Shown here in pieces: positions 46,962-56,504 of a stretch of DNA of 64,000 nucleotides. How positions within the stretch are numbered: position 1 is the stretch's first letter; the number at the start of each line of letters is the position of its first letter. Where the stretch lies: contig NZ_BPRC01000006.1 of assembly GCF_022179725.1 (NCBI RefSeq), forward strand, positions 186,001 to 250,000, given 5' to 3'. Both the position numbers and the translations under genes were made by a program. Below the pieces are notes generated by a model, which saw only the letters and a program-made list of their open reading frames with translations, did no database searches and was not told the DNA's origin. This stretch comes from Methylorubrum aminovorans (GTDB lineage Bacteria > Pseudomonadota > Alphaproteobacteria > Rhizobiales > Beijerinckiaceae).

Positions 46962-49199
46962 TCAGGTCCGGCGCTGGGCTGCGCCCTCCTGATCGGTCCA
47001 GCCGTCGAGCACCTTGTCCAGCGTCAGCGGGTAGTCGCGGATGCGCAGCCCCGTGGCGTTGTAGACGGCATTGGCGAGAGCCGCGCCGGCGCCGCAGATG
47101 CTGACCTCGCCGAGCCCCTTGCTCTTCAACGGGTTCGCTTTGTCGTCGAGTTCGGGCAGGAACACCGCGTCGATCGCCGGCACGTCGGCATGGGCCGGGA
47201 CGTGGTACTCGGCCAGATCGTGGTTCACGAAATGGCCGAAGCGGGTGTCGGTCTCGGCGGCCTCCATCAGCGCCGCGCCGATGCCGAAGATCATGCCGCC
47301 GATAGCCTGCGAGCGGGCGGTCTTCTGGTTGAGGATGCGCCCACCGGTGAACACGCCGAGCATCCGCCGCAGCCGGATCTCGCCGGTATCGGCATCGACC
47401 CCGACCTCGGCGAAATGCGCGCCGAAGGAGTGCTGCGAGTACTTCTCCTTCATCGCGCCGGGCTTGATCTCGCCCTTGGCCTCGACGCCCTGCGCCCCGG
47501 CCAGATCCGTCAGCGCCTCGGAGCGGTTGCCGGAGATGACGCGCCCGTCGGCGAAGACCGCACCCTCGGCGTTCATGCCCGCCGCCTGCAGCAGCGATTG
47601 CCGGAGGTTGTCGCAGGCGACGTAGAGCGCGGAGCCGGCCGAGCCCGCGCCGAACGAGCCTCCGGAGCCGGCGGCCTTCGGATAGGCGGTGTCGCCGATC
47701 TCGACGCGGATGCGCTCGACCGGCAGGCCCATCATCTCGCCCGCGATCTGGGCCAGGATCGTGTAGGTGCCGGTACCGATATCGGTCATCGCCATCCGCA
47801 CGGTGAGCGTGCCGTCGGGGTTGAGGCGCACGCCCGCCTGCGAGGGCATCAGCGGGTTGAGTCGCGAGGCCGCCGCCATGCCCATGCCGACGAGCCAGCG
47901 CCCGTCCCGCGTCGCCCCGGTGGCGCCGCGCTTGTCCCAGCCGAAGCGCTGCGCGCCCTCGCGCATGCAGGCGACGAGCTGGCGGGTGGAGAAGGGCACG
48001 CGCTTCTCCGGGTCCTGCTCCGGCTCGTTGCGGATGCGCAGTTCGATCGGATCAAGCTTCAGATGCTCGGCCAACTCGTCCATGGCGCATTCGAAGGCGA
48101 GCTGGCCCACCGCCTCGCCGGGCGCCCGCATGGCGGAGGCAATTGGCACGTTGAGGTTGGCGAGCCGGTGCCGGGTCAGGCGGTTCTGCGCCGCGTAGAG
48201 CGAGCGGGTGACGACGGCCGAGGTCTCGTAGAACACGTCCCCCGGCGCGGTCGCGGACCAGGATTCGTGGGCGATGGCGGTGAGCCGCCCGTTCGCGTCG
48301 GCGCCCAGGCGAATGCGCTGGATCGTGTCGCTGCGGTGAGTGGCGACGTGAAATTCCTGCTGCCGGGTCAGGGCGACCTTCACCGGGCGCTTGAGCGTCT
48401 TCGAGGCAAGTGCGGAGAGGATCGCCTCGGGCTGCGGCTGCAGCTTCGAGCCGAAGCCGCCGCCGATATAGTGCGAGACCAGCCGCACGTTCTCCGGCTT
48501 CAGCTTCAGCACCGAGGCCAGCGAGGTCTGCCCGCGGTTGAGCATCTGATTGGCGGTGAACAGGGTCACTCGCTCGCCGTCCGGTCCCGTCTCCCAGGAG
48601 GCGATGGTGGCGTGCGGCTCCATCTGCGCGTGGATCTGCACCGGCGTGGTGTATTCCACGTCGAGCTGGACCGGGGCGCCGGCGAAGGCGCCTTCGAAGT
48701 CGCCGAGCTTGGAGTCGGGCGGCGTCTGCGCCGGCTTCGGCTCGACGGCCGTCGGCCGGGCCGCCTTCAGCGAGGCTTCGGGTTTCTCGACGTCGTACTC
48801 GGCCCGCACGAGGGCGGCTGCCGCGCGGGCCTGCTCGAAGCTCTGCGCCACCACGAAGGCGATGGGCTGGCCGTGGAAGCGGATCTCGGTGCCCTGCAAT
48901 TGCGGGTAGACCTGCTCCTTCTTCTCGCCCTGCTCCGGCACGTTCTCGTGGGTCATCACGAGAAGCACCCCCGGCGCCCGCTTCGCTGCGGAGACGTCGA
49001 GGCTGCGGAGGCGGCCCTTCGCAATGCCGGCCTCGACGAGGAAGCCGTAGGCCGGGTTCTTCAGGTCGCGGGTCTCGTAGGCGTAGGGGGCGCGACCCGT
49101 CACCTTGAGGCGCCCATCGATTCGGTCGATGGGGCGGCCGACGAGTCCGTCCGGCTTGCCATCGAGGGGCGTCGCGCCGATCGGCTGGTTCATGTCCAT
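46962..49199 (-). CDS. paoC: Aldehyde oxidoreductase molybdenum-binding subunit
   Basis: A 745-residue xanthine-oxidase-family large subunit: DRIDGRLKVTGRAPYAYETR at the N-terminus, SHYIGGGFGSKLQPQPEAIL (cofactor-binding glycine motif), SAMRAPGEAVGQLAFECAMD, TDIGTGTYTILAQIAGEMMG and SKGLGEVSICGAGAALANAV, with the conserved Glu of GxGE near the end. It binds molybdopterin-cytosine dinucleotide and oxidises aldehydes. Third gene of paoABC, 26 bp after paoB. The Tat signal on paoA means the folded complex should be carried into the periplasm. Confidence 0.88.
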   Translation of the reverse strand: MDMNQPIGATPLDGKPDGLVGRPIDRIDGRLKVTGRAPYAYETRDLKNPAYGFLVEAGIAKGRLRSLDVSAAKRAPGVLLVMTHENVPEQGEKKEQVYPQLQGTEIRFHGQPIAFVVAQSFEQARAAAALVRAEYDVEKPEASLKAARPTAVEPKPAQTPPDSKLGDFEGAFAGAPVQLDVEYTTPVQIHAQMEPHATIASWETGPDGERVTLFTANQMLNRGQTSLASVLKLKPENVRLVSHYIGGGFGSKLQPQPEAILSALASKTLKRPVKVALTRQQEFHVATHRSDTIQRIRLGADANGRLTAIAHESWSATAPGDVFYETSAVVTRSLYAAQNRLTRHRLANLNVPIASAMRAPGEAVGQLAFECAMDELAEHLKLDPIELRIRNEPEQDPEKRVPFSTRQLVACMREGAQRFGWDKRGATGATRDGRWLVGMGMAAASRLNPLMPSQAGVRLNPDGTLTVRMAMTDIGTGTYTILAQIAGEMMGLPVERIRVEIGDTAYPKAAGSGGSFGAGSAGSALYVACDNLRQSLLQAAGMNAEGAVFADGRVISGNRSEALTDLAGAQGVEAKGEIKPGAMKEKYSQHSFGAHFAEVGVDADTGEIRLRRMLGVFTGGRILNQKTARSQAIGGMIFGIGAALMEAAETDTRFGHFVNHDLAEYHVPAHADVPAIDAVFLPELDDKANPLKSKGLGEVSICGAGAALANAVYNATGLRIRDYPLTLDKVLDGWTDQEGAAQRRT

Positions 49200-49225
49200 G
49201 AGCGAGAATCCTCAGGCGCGAAAGG

Positions 49226-50200
49226 TCAAACGCGAAGAGCTTCCGCGACAGTGGCGCGCAGCGTCCGGCGGGTGAGCGGGATCTTGAAGTCGTTGGAGCC
49301 CTGGCCGCGGGCGCCTTCCAGCACGCGGTCGGCGGCGGCATCCGCCGAGCCGGTCTCGACCAGAGCCGCCTCCGCCGCCTCGACCCGCCACGGCTTGTGG
49401 GCCAACCCGCCGAAGGCGAGCTTCGCGGACTTCGGCGTGTCGCCCTCGCCTCTCGCGATGATCGCGGCCACCGACACCGTGGCGAAGGCGTAGGACGCCC
49501 GGTCGCGGACCTTGCGGTAGAGATGCACGCCCTCGACCGGTTTGGGCAGCGTCACGGCGGTGATGAGTTCGCCGGGTTTCAGGTCGGTTTCGATCTGCGG
49601 CGTGTCGCCGGGCAGGCGGTGGAAATCGGCGATGGAGATGCTGCGCCGCGCGCCCTGCGGATCGATCGTTTCCACGGTGGCGTCGAGGACGCGCATCGCC
49701 ACGTTCATGTCGGAGGGGTTCGTCGCGATGCAGGCCTCGCTCGCCCCCAGCACCGCCATGATGCGGTTGAACCCGCCGATGGCAGAGCAGCCCGAGCCCG
49801 GTTCGCGCTTGTTGCAGGGTTTGGTCGTGTCGTAGAAGTAGTAGCAGCGCGTCCGCTGCAGCAGGTTTCCGGCGGTGGTCGCCTTGTTGCGCAACTGGCC
49901 CGAAGCGCCCGCGAGCAGGGCCTTGCCCAGCACTGCGTAATCCTTGCGCACCCGCGGATGCGCGGCGAGGTCGGCATTGCGCACCAGCGCGCCGATGCGC
50001 AGGCCGCCCTCCTCCGTATCGGTGACGTCGGCCAGCGGCAGGCGGTTGACGTCGATCAGGGTGGCGGGCGTCTCGATCTGAAGCTTCATCAGATCGAGCA
50101 GGTTGGTGCCGCCGGCGATGAAGCGGGCGCCGGGCCGCTCCGTTGCAAGCCGGGCCGCGTCCTGAACCGTGGCGGGGCGCTCGTAGGCGAAAGCCTTCAT
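49226..50200 (-). CDS. paoB: Aldehyde oxidoreductase FAD-binding subunit
   Basis: A 324-residue FAD subunit: [20 protein letters not shown] (FAD pyrophosphate loop), [15 protein letters not shown], then [20 protein letters not shown]. Four cysteines, 119, 129, 138 and 157, match the extra [4Fe-4S] site known from E. coli PaoB and absent from most xanthine dehydrogenases, so this is a PaoABC-type enzyme. ATG 50200 starts [11 protein letters not shown]; upstream frame is unconserved. Follows paoA by 14 bp. Confidence 0.9.
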   Translation of the reverse strand: MKAFAYERPATVQDAARLATERPGARFIAGGTNLLDLMKLQIETPATLIDVNRLPLADVTDTEEGGLRIGALVRNADLAAHPRVRKDYAVLGKALLAGASGQLRNKATTAGNLLQRTRCYYFYDTTKPCNKREPGSGCSAIGGFNRIMAVLGASEACIATNPSDMNVAMRVLDATVETIDPQGARRSISIADFHRLPGDTPQIETDLKPGELITAVTLPKPVEGVHLYRKVRDRASYAFATVSVAAIIARGEGDTPKSAKLAFGGLAHKPWRVEAAEAALVETGSADAAADRVLEGARGQGSNDFKIPLTRRTLRATVAEALRV

Positions 50201-50214
50201 GGGGTTCGCCTCCT

Positions 50215-50868
50215 TCAGATCTTGGTGCTGGCGTCGCGGATCGCCGCGACGATGTTGGGATAGGCCGAGCAGCGGCAGATGTTGCCGCTCATCCGCTCGC
50301 GGATCTCTTCGTCGCTCAGGGAGACCTTGGCCGAGAGATCGTCCGTGACGTGGCTCGGCCAACCCGCCTCGACTTCCGAAAGCATGCCGGCGGCGGAGCA
50401 GATCTGGCCCGGGGTGCAGTAGCCGCACTGGTAGCCGTCATGGTGCAGGAAGGCGGCCTGGAGCGGATGCAGCGCATCACCCTGCGCCAGCCCCTCGATG
50501 GTGGTGACCGCGTCGCCCTCGTGCATCGCGGCGAGCGTCAGGCAGGCATTGATCCGCCGTCCGTTCACCAGCACCGTGCAGGCGCCGCACTGGCCGTGGT
50601 CGCAGCCCTTCTTCGAGCCGGTGAGGTCGAGATGCTCGCGCAGCGCATCGAGCAGCGTCGTGCGGGTGTCGAGGGTGAGGTCGTGCCGCTGCCCGTTGAT
50701 CGTCAGCGAGACCGGCATGGTCTGGGGCTGCGGGTCGGCGGCGCCTGCCGGTGCAGCACTCGCCCGGCCGCGCAGGGAGGCGCCGAGCGTCGCCAGCGCC
50801 GCGCAGCTTCCCATCACCGTGCGGCGCGTCGGGTCGAAGCGCCGGTCTCTCGTCGAATGGTCCGTCAT
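50215..50868 (-). CDS. paoA: Aldehyde oxidoreductase [2Fe-2S] subunit with Tat signal
   Basis: A 217-residue protein. A twin-arginine signal ([20 protein letters not shown]) covers the first 40 residues. The ferredoxin-like domain has cysteines 89, 94, 97 and 109 ([16 protein letters not shown]), and the helical domain has 148, 151, 198 and 200 ([16 protein letters not shown]). It passes electrons from the molybdenum site to FAD. ATG 50868 has GCAGG upstream; ATG 50880 is possible. It opens the paoABC operon. The periplasmic electron acceptor is unknown. Confidence 0.9.
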   Translation of the reverse strand: MTDHSTRDRRFDPTRRTVMGSCAALATLGASLRGRASAAPAGAADPQPQTMPVSLTINGQRHDLTLDTRTTLLDALREHLDLTGSKKGCDHGQCGACTVLVNGRRINACLTLAAMHEGDAVTTIEGLAQGDALHPLQAAFLHHDGYQCGYCTPGQICSAAGMLSEVEAGWPSHVTDDLSAKVSLSDEEIRERMSGNICRCSAYPNIVAAIRDASTKI

Positions 50869-51052
50869 GGAGCCTGCCATTCCGCGCATCCGAACCGGCC
50901 GCGACGGAACGCGACCAGTCTGGAATGGATCGAAAACTGCAGGCGGAACGCGACAGGCGTTCAGGTTGATCCGGCCGAGCACCGCGCCCCTATGGCGCAG
51001 CGCAGAGGTTGTTTCGGGCGCTCGTGCATCCCTCGGTCGCGTCCGGGAGGAT

Positions 51053-52312
51053 CTAGCTCCAGGCGTGGAGCGGCGGGTTCACGTCGTTGAGCGCGTGGTT
51101 GCCGACGATCGCGTACTTCCACCGCACCGGATCGTGAAGGGTGTGGGTGCGGGCGTTGCGCCAGTGACGGTCGAGGTTGTGCTCGGCCAGCGTCGAGCGG
51201 GTGCCGGACAGTTCGAACAGGGTGTTCGAGGCGGCGAGCGCGACCTCGGTGGTCAGAACCTTGGCCTCGGCCGTGGCGATCTGGGCCGCGGTCACGCTGT
51301 CCGGCGTCGGGTTCGTCACCGCCGCGTCGATGGCGAGGCCCGCCCGGTCGAGCAGGGCTTCCGCCGCGTGCTGGCGGATCGTCAGGTCGCCGATGGCGCG
51401 GATGGTGTAGGGATCGTCCGAGGCCCGCTCTCCCCCGCTGTCGATCCAGGGCCGCGCCTTCTCGCGCACGAAGTCGATGGTGTCGTCGAGCGCCGCGCGG
51501 CCGATCCCGGCATCGATGGCGGCCTGGATGATCTGGAAGATCGCGCCGTCCGCCCGCGGCGCCTCGTAGGCGCGGTAGCCCGGCACGAGGTGGCTTTTTT
51601 CGACCCGCACATCCTCGATGATGACGGTGCCGCTCGCCGTGCCGCGCTGGCCGAAGGCCGACCAGTCGTCGATCACGGTGAGGCCGGGCGCGTCGCGCTC
51701 GGCGATGGCGTACCAGGCGCGGCCCTGATCATCGAGCGCGACGATCGGTACGCGATGGGCCAGGAGCGCGCCCGAGGAATAGAACTTCCGGCCGCGCACG
51801 ATCACGTGGTCGCCGTGATCGGTGAAGCGGGTCTCGAACTCCGCAGCGCGCTTGGTGCCCTTTTCCGAGAAGGCGTTGCCGAAGCGGGTACCCTTCAGGA
51901 CTTCGGCGAAGAGAAGCGCCTGCTGCTCGGGGTCGGACACGGTGCGGATCGCCGCAACGATGCCGAGATGGTTCTGGGCGATCTGCGCGATCGAGGGGTC
52001 GGCGGCGGCGATGATCGCGATCACCTGCGCCAGCGTCCGGTAGGAGACCTCCGGCCCGCCATAGGCCCTCGGCACGTTGATCGACCACAGGCCGCTTTGC
52101 GAGAAGGCGTCGAGTTCGGCCAGCGGGCGCGCATTGGTGCGGTCGCGCTCGGACGCACCCTCGCGAAAATCCTTCGCCAGGTCGTGGGCGATGCGGATCG
52201 CCTCGGCGTCGTCGCGCACGATGTGGGCCGGGGTCGAGGGACGGGCGGGCCCCGGCACGCCCTGCGGCCGGCTGCCGGCCTCGGCCGTGGTGGGGCTGAC
52301 GGCGATGGTCAT
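51053..52312 (-). CDS. sfnB: SfnB-family acyl-CoA-dehydrogenase-like monooxygenase
   Basis: A 419-residue flavoprotein of the acyl-CoA dehydrogenase fold: AFSQSGLWSINVPRAYGGPE, SIAQIAQNHLGIVAAIRTVS, GNAFSEKGTKRAAEF, GRKFYSSGALLAHRV and FELSGTRSTLAEHNLDRHWR with NARTHTLHDP, the family's C-terminal signature. Members act with reduced FMN in sulfur scavenging from sulfones and related compounds. ATG 52312 is preceded by GGAG. It lies 47 bp downstream of sfnG in the same direction, and the pair likely responds to sulfate starvation. Confidence 0.85.
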   Translation of the reverse strand: MTIAVSPTTAEAGSRPQGVPGPARPSTPAHIVRDDAEAIRIAHDLAKDFREGASERDRTNARPLAELDAFSQSGLWSINVPRAYGGPEVSYRTLAQVIAIIAAADPSIAQIAQNHLGIVAAIRTVSDPEQQALLFAEVLKGTRFGNAFSEKGTKRAAEFETRFTDHGDHVIVRGRKFYSSGALLAHRVPIVALDDQGRAWYAIAERDAPGLTVIDDWSAFGQRGTASGTVIIEDVRVEKSHLVPGYRAYEAPRADGAIFQIIQAAIDAGIGRAALDDTIDFVREKARPWIDSGGERASDDPYTIRAIGDLTIRQHAAEALLDRAGLAIDAAVTNPTPDSVTAAQIATAEAKVLTTEVALAASNTLFELSGTRSTLAEHNLDRHWRNARTHTLHDPVRWKYAIVGNHALNDVNPPLHAWS

Positions 52313-52359
52313 GGAGTGGTCTCCGATGATGGGGGGATGCACGACTGATGGTGTGAGGA

Positions 52360-53469
52360 TCAGGCCGCCTCGGCGCGGCGCTCGCGGGCGGCCTCCAGCG
52401 CGCGGACCCGCGGGATCACCTGCTCGCCGAAATACTGCACCTCCTCCTGGAAATGCAGGAAGGCGAGCAGCGCGAGGTCGGCGCCGGCCTCCTTGAGCGC
52501 GAGGATGCGCTCGGCGATCTGGTCCGGCGTGCCGATCAGGTTGGTCTTGAAGCCGTCGTTGTACTGGACGAGATCGTCGAAGGTCGATTTCGCCCAGTTG
52601 CCCTCACCCTCGGGCGAGGCCGCGCCGGCATTCTTCGCCTCGTGGCCGAAGGCGCGCACCGCCTCCGGATCGGCGTTGGCGATGATCTCCTGCAGCACGG
52701 CGCGGGCTTCCTCCTCCGTGTCGCGGGCGATGACGAAGGCGTTGACCCCGACTTTTACCGAGTGGCCATTCGCGGCTGCCTTAGCGCGGAGATCCTCGAC
52801 CTGCGCCCGCACGCCGTCGGGCGTGTTGCCGTTGGTGAAGTACCAGTCGGAGACGCGGGCGGCCATGTCGCGGGCCGCGCGCGAGGAGCCGCCCTGGAAA
52901 ATCTCGGGCAGGCGCGCGCCGGGCTTCGGCTTCAGGGTGTAGCCGCTGTAGCGGTAGAAATCGCCGCGGAAGCTGAAATCGTCCTGGGTCCAGATTCCGC
53001 GCAAGCTGCGGATGAACTCCTCCGAGCGGCGGTAGCGCTCGTCGTGGTCGAGCCACGGCTCGCCGATCGCCCGGAACTCGCCTGAGAACCAGCCCGAGAC
53101 GATGTTGACGGCGATGCGCCCCTCGGTGAGCTGGGCGATGGTCGCGATCTGCTTGGCGGCGAGCGTCGGGTTCCAGGGCCCCGGCAGGATCGCGGCGATC
53201 ACCGTGAGCCGCGTCGTGGCGGCGGCCAGCGCGTGGCTGAAGGCGACCGATTCGTGCTGGTACTCGGCGCCGTAGCCGGCGGTGAAGCGGATCTGCGTCA
53301 GGGCGTAATCGAAGCCGGAGGCTTCCGCGATCTGCGCGAGCTTGCGATTGTAGTCCGCGTCCCAACTCGTGCGCTGCTCGATCCGGCTGATGACGAGGCC
53401 GCCCGAGACGTTGGGCACCCAGTAGGCGAAGCGGATCGGCTCGGGCGAGGATGAGTTCCGGACGGGCAT
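52360..53469 (-). CDS. sfnG: Dimethylsulfone monooxygenase
   Basis: A 369-residue TIM-barrel FMNH2-dependent monooxygenase: IRFAYWVPNVSGGLVISRIE, TQIRFTAGYGAEYQHESVAF, VIAAILPGPWNPTLAAKQIA, RIAVNIVSGWFSGEFRAIGE, PEIFQGGSSRAARDMAARVS and FHFQEEVQYFGEQVIPRVRA. The WVPNVSGGLV start and YGAEYQHES segment are characteristic of SfnG. It converts dimethylsulfone to methanesulfinate, which can feed sulfur assimilation or, in a methylotroph, C1 metabolism. The flavin reductase is not in the window. First gene of the sfnGB unit. Confidence 0.88.
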   Translation of the reverse strand: MPVRNSSSPEPIRFAYWVPNVSGGLVISRIEQRTSWDADYNRKLAQIAEASGFDYALTQIRFTAGYGAEYQHESVAFSHALAAATTRLTVIAAILPGPWNPTLAAKQIATIAQLTEGRIAVNIVSGWFSGEFRAIGEPWLDHDERYRRSEEFIRSLRGIWTQDDFSFRGDFYRYSGYTLKPKPGARLPEIFQGGSSRAARDMAARVSDWYFTNGNTPDGVRAQVEDLRAKAAANGHSVKVGVNAFVIARDTEEEARAVLQEIIANADPEAVRAFGHEAKNAGAASPEGEGNWAKSTFDDLVQYNDGFKTNLIGTPDQIAERILALKEAGADLALLAFLHFQEEVQYFGEQVIPRVRALEAARERRAEAA

Positions 53470-53558
53470 GGTGGCGCAGCGCTCGCTTTGAGAAGCATTG
53501 ATCTGGATAAATTTGAGATGAAGGCAGGTTTTGCTGCGTCATCATCTCGTTGTGTCAG

Positions 53559-53586
53559 ATCATCTCTGCGGAAAAACTCGCCGTCA
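53559..53586 (-). promoter_or_regulatory. Possible sigma-70-type promoter for sfnGB
   Basis: On the minus strand TTGACG (53586-53581) and GATGAT (53564-53559) are separated by 16 bases, about 90 bp upstream of sfnG. The -35 box is good and the -10 box partial. I looked for and did not see a sigma-54 site. Confidence 0.3.
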
Positions 53587-53705
53587 AAGGAATGATCGGG
53601 CGTTTTTTCAGCTCATCGCGAAAGCTCGTTCTTCGCCGTGCCGCGTCCGGGCGAAGATCGTTTTCGTTGAATACGATCCGCCATCAAGGCGTCCCTGAAA
53701 CGAAA

Positions 53706-53731
53706 AGAGCCGCCCTGGTCGGGGCGGCTCT
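53706..53731 (-). terminator. Rho-independent terminator of the PBP1A gene
   Basis: AGAGCCGCCC and GGGCGGCTCT form a 10-bp stem around a short loop. On the minus strand it is followed by TTTTCGTTTC. It begins about 30 bp after the PBP1A stop codon. Confidence 0.75.
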
Positions 53732-53761
53732 CTGTCGATCGCGGATTGTGGTGGAGGGACT

Positions 53762-56179
53762 TCAGTACACCCCGCCCGCCTGGGCGGCGGCGCCGGCATC
53801 CGGTGGCGCCGCGGCGGGGGCAGATGGGGCGACGTAAGCGTCCGGCGGGGCGGTGCCGGGCTTGAACGCCTCGAGGATGGTGCCGCCGCCCTCGCCCGAG
53901 CCGGCGCGGGTGCCGGAGGAGGCGTTGACGCGGATCAGCTTGATCCCCGGCGGCACCCGGAACGGGGTCGGCGGCTTGTCCTTGAGCGCGACCTTCAGGA
54001 AGTCGAGGACGATGGGGGCGGCCAGCCCGCCGCCGGTCGCCCGGTCGCCGAGGGAGCGCGGCTTGTCGAAGCCGAGATAGACGCCGACCGCGAGGTCGGG
54101 CGAGAAGCCCACGAACCACGCATCCTTGGCGTCGTTGGTCGTGCCGGTCTTGCCCGCCAGCGGCTTGCCGATCTGCTTCAGGATGGTCGCGGTGCCACGC
54201 TGGACCACGCCCTCCATGATCGAGACCATCTGGTAGGCGGTGAGCGGGTCGAGCACCTGCTCGGACTCGTCCACGAGCTTGGGCTCGTCCTGGCCCGACC
54301 ACTTCTCGGCGTCGCAGCCGACGCATTTGCGGTTGTCGTGGCGGTAGATTGTCTCGCCGGTGCGGTCCTGGATGCGGTCGATCAGCGTCGGGCGGATGCG
54401 CCGCCCGCCATTGGCCAGCATCGAGTAGGCGGTGACCATGCGCATCACCGTGGTCTCGCCGGCGCCGAGCGACATCGGCAGGACGGGGAGCAGGTCGTCG
54501 TAGACGCCGAAGCGGCGGGAATACTCGGCGATCAGCGGCATGCCGATGTCTTTCGCCAGCCGCACCGTCATCAGGTTCTTCGAGTGCTCGATGCCGTAGC
54601 GGAGTGTGTGCGGGCCGCCGGACTTGCCGTCGTAGTTCGAGGGCGACCACGCCTCCTGGCCGGGGCCGGCCTCGATGGTGATGGGTGAATCGAGCACCAC
54701 CGAGGACGGGGTGTAGCCGTTGTCGAGCGCCGCCGAGTAGACGAGCGGCTTGAACGAGGAGCCGGGCTGGCGCATCGCCTGCGTCGCGCGGTTGAACTCG
54801 GATTCCTCGTAGGAGAAGCCGCCGACCATGGCGTGGACGCGGCCCGTATAGGGGTCCATCGCGACGATGGCGCCCGACACCTCGGGCTTCTGGCGCAGGC
54901 GGTAGGTGCTCTTGGCCGGATCGAGCGGCTCGACATAGACCACGTCGCCGACCTTCAGCGCGGTGGCGACCGGACGGCCGGTCCACTTCACGCCTTCCGC
55001 GGTGACCGCGCCGGTCTCGCGCTCCTTCGAGAGGGCGCCGCCGGGCTCGCGCTTGGGCTGGAGGCCGACCTGGGCCACGCCGCCATTGGTGTTCAGCACC
55101 ACCGCGAGCCGCCAGGGGGCGATGTCGCCGAGCGCCGGCAATTCGGCGATGGCCTGGCCCCAGTCGCGGCCGGTCAGGTCCACCTTGTGCTCGGCGCCGC
55201 GCCAGCCGCGGGCCTGATCGTAGCGCACGAGGCCGTCGATGAGCGCCTTGCGGGCGAGCGCCTGCATCTTCGGGTCGAGGGTGGCGCGCACCGAAAGGCC
55301 GCCCTCGTAGAGCTTGCTCTGGCCGTAGCGCTCGGAGATCTCGCGGCGCACTTCTTCCGTGAAGTAATTGGCGTTGGCCGCGTTGGCGAAGGCGACGCGC
55401 GGGTTGACGCCGAGCGACTGCTTCTTGGCCTCGCTCGCCTCCTCGGCGGTGATGTAGCCGTTCTGGGCCATCAGGCCGATGATCTCGTTGCGCCGCGCCA
55501 GCGCCGCCTGGGTCTTGCGGTAGGGGTGATAGTTGTTCGGGCCCTTGGGAAGCGCGGCGAGATAGGCCGCCTCGTTGATCGTCAGCTCGTGGACGGATTT
55601 TCCGAAGTAATCCAGGGCGGCCGCCGCGACGCCGTGCAGGTTGCGGCCGGGAACGATGGTGCCCAGAAAGATCTCGTTGAGGTAGAGTTCGAGGATCTTG
55701 TCCTTCGAGTAGGCCGACTCGATCCGCAGCGCGATCAGCGCTTCCTTGATCTTGCGGTCGTAGGTCTGCTCGTTCGAGAGCAGGAAGTTCTTGGCCACCT
55801 GCTGCGTGATGGTCGAGGCGCCCTGCTTCTTGCCGGACTGGGCGTTGGTGAGCACCGCGCGGACGATGCCCTCGGGGTCGATGCCGCCGTGCTTGTAGAA
55901 GTTCTTGTCCTCGGCCGAGAGGAAGGCGGCGACCACGATCTTCGGCATCGCCTGGATCGGCAGGTAGAGGCGCCGCTCGTGGGCGTACTCGGCCAGCAGC
56001 GAGCCGTCGGCGGCGTGGACGCGGGTCATCACCGGCGGCTCGTAATTGGCGAGCGCGGCGTGGTCGGGCAGGTCCTGGCTGTACTTCCAGTAGAAGAACG
56101 CGCCCACCGCCGCGGCGATGCAGAACACCACCGCGCCGGCCGAGAACAGGAAGGCGAAGAATCGCAGGATGAAACGCAT
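53762..56179 (-). CDS. mrcA: Penicillin-binding protein 1A (bifunctional)
   Basis: An 805-residue class A penicillin-binding protein. One N-terminal membrane helix (about 5-30) leads to a GT51 glycosyltransferase with catalytic Glu90 (AFLSAEDKNFYKHGG) and GASTITQQVAKNFLLSNEQT. An OB-type insert (about 320-420) follows, then the transpeptidase with SSFKP near 473 (RQPGSSFKPLVYSAA), the second motif SKN (EHSKNLMTVRL) and KTGTTND near 673. The tail is Ala/Pro-rich. It polymerises and cross-links peptidoglycan in the periplasm. The cell-wall amidase gene lies upstream on the same strand with 325 bp between; that gap holds no gene. Confidence 0.93.
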   Translation of the reverse strand: MRFILRFFAFLFSAGAVVFCIAAAVGAFFYWKYSQDLPDHAALANYEPPVMTRVHAADGSLLAEYAHERRLYLPIQAMPKIVVAAFLSAEDKNFYKHGGIDPEGIVRAVLTNAQSGKKQGASTITQQVAKNFLLSNEQTYDRKIKEALIALRIESAYSKDKILELYLNEIFLGTIVPGRNLHGVAAAALDYFGKSVHELTINEAAYLAALPKGPNNYHPYRKTQAALARRNEIIGLMAQNGYITAEEASEAKKQSLGVNPRVAFANAANANYFTEEVRREISERYGQSKLYEGGLSVRATLDPKMQALARKALIDGLVRYDQARGWRGAEHKVDLTGRDWGQAIAELPALGDIAPWRLAVVLNTNGGVAQVGLQPKREPGGALSKERETGAVTAEGVKWTGRPVATALKVGDVVYVEPLDPAKSTYRLRQKPEVSGAIVAMDPYTGRVHAMVGGFSYEESEFNRATQAMRQPGSSFKPLVYSAALDNGYTPSSVVLDSPITIEAGPGQEAWSPSNYDGKSGGPHTLRYGIEHSKNLMTVRLAKDIGMPLIAEYSRRFGVYDDLLPVLPMSLGAGETTVMRMVTAYSMLANGGRRIRPTLIDRIQDRTGETIYRHDNRKCVGCDAEKWSGQDEPKLVDESEQVLDPLTAYQMVSIMEGVVQRGTATILKQIGKPLAGKTGTTNDAKDAWFVGFSPDLAVGVYLGFDKPRSLGDRATGGGLAAPIVLDFLKVALKDKPPTPFRVPPGIKLIRVNASSGTRAGSGEGGGTILEAFKPGTAPPDAYVAPSAPAAAPPDAGAAAQAGGVY

Positions 56180-56504
56180 CCGGGGTCCGTTCCGTCGCTC
56201 GTCCGCTGCGCGCCGATGAAGGCCAAGCGCGAGGGCTTGCCGCGGGCTCTGGTGAGGCCCCGCGCGGCCGCGCCTCGTGTCAGGCGGACGGGGGGCTCGT
56301 CGAGCCCCGTATCGACACCGGCTCTATGGTGAAACTGGGGCGATCCAAGGGATCTCCCGAAAGCGACCGCCTTGGCTTCTGTCGGCCTCAGTCGCCGGCA
56401 CCCGCTTCCGCGGAAGACCGCCGCCCCTCGGGCTTTCGCGCCGCTCGACGCCTCGTCAAAGGCCGCGGCACCGCTGTTCGCGCCGTGGAGCCATGTCCGG
56501 CTCC

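Noticed and set aside
53470..53640. Sigma-54 promoter for sfnG
   Set aside because: No GG-N10-GC pair with the usual flanks was found upstream of the start codon.
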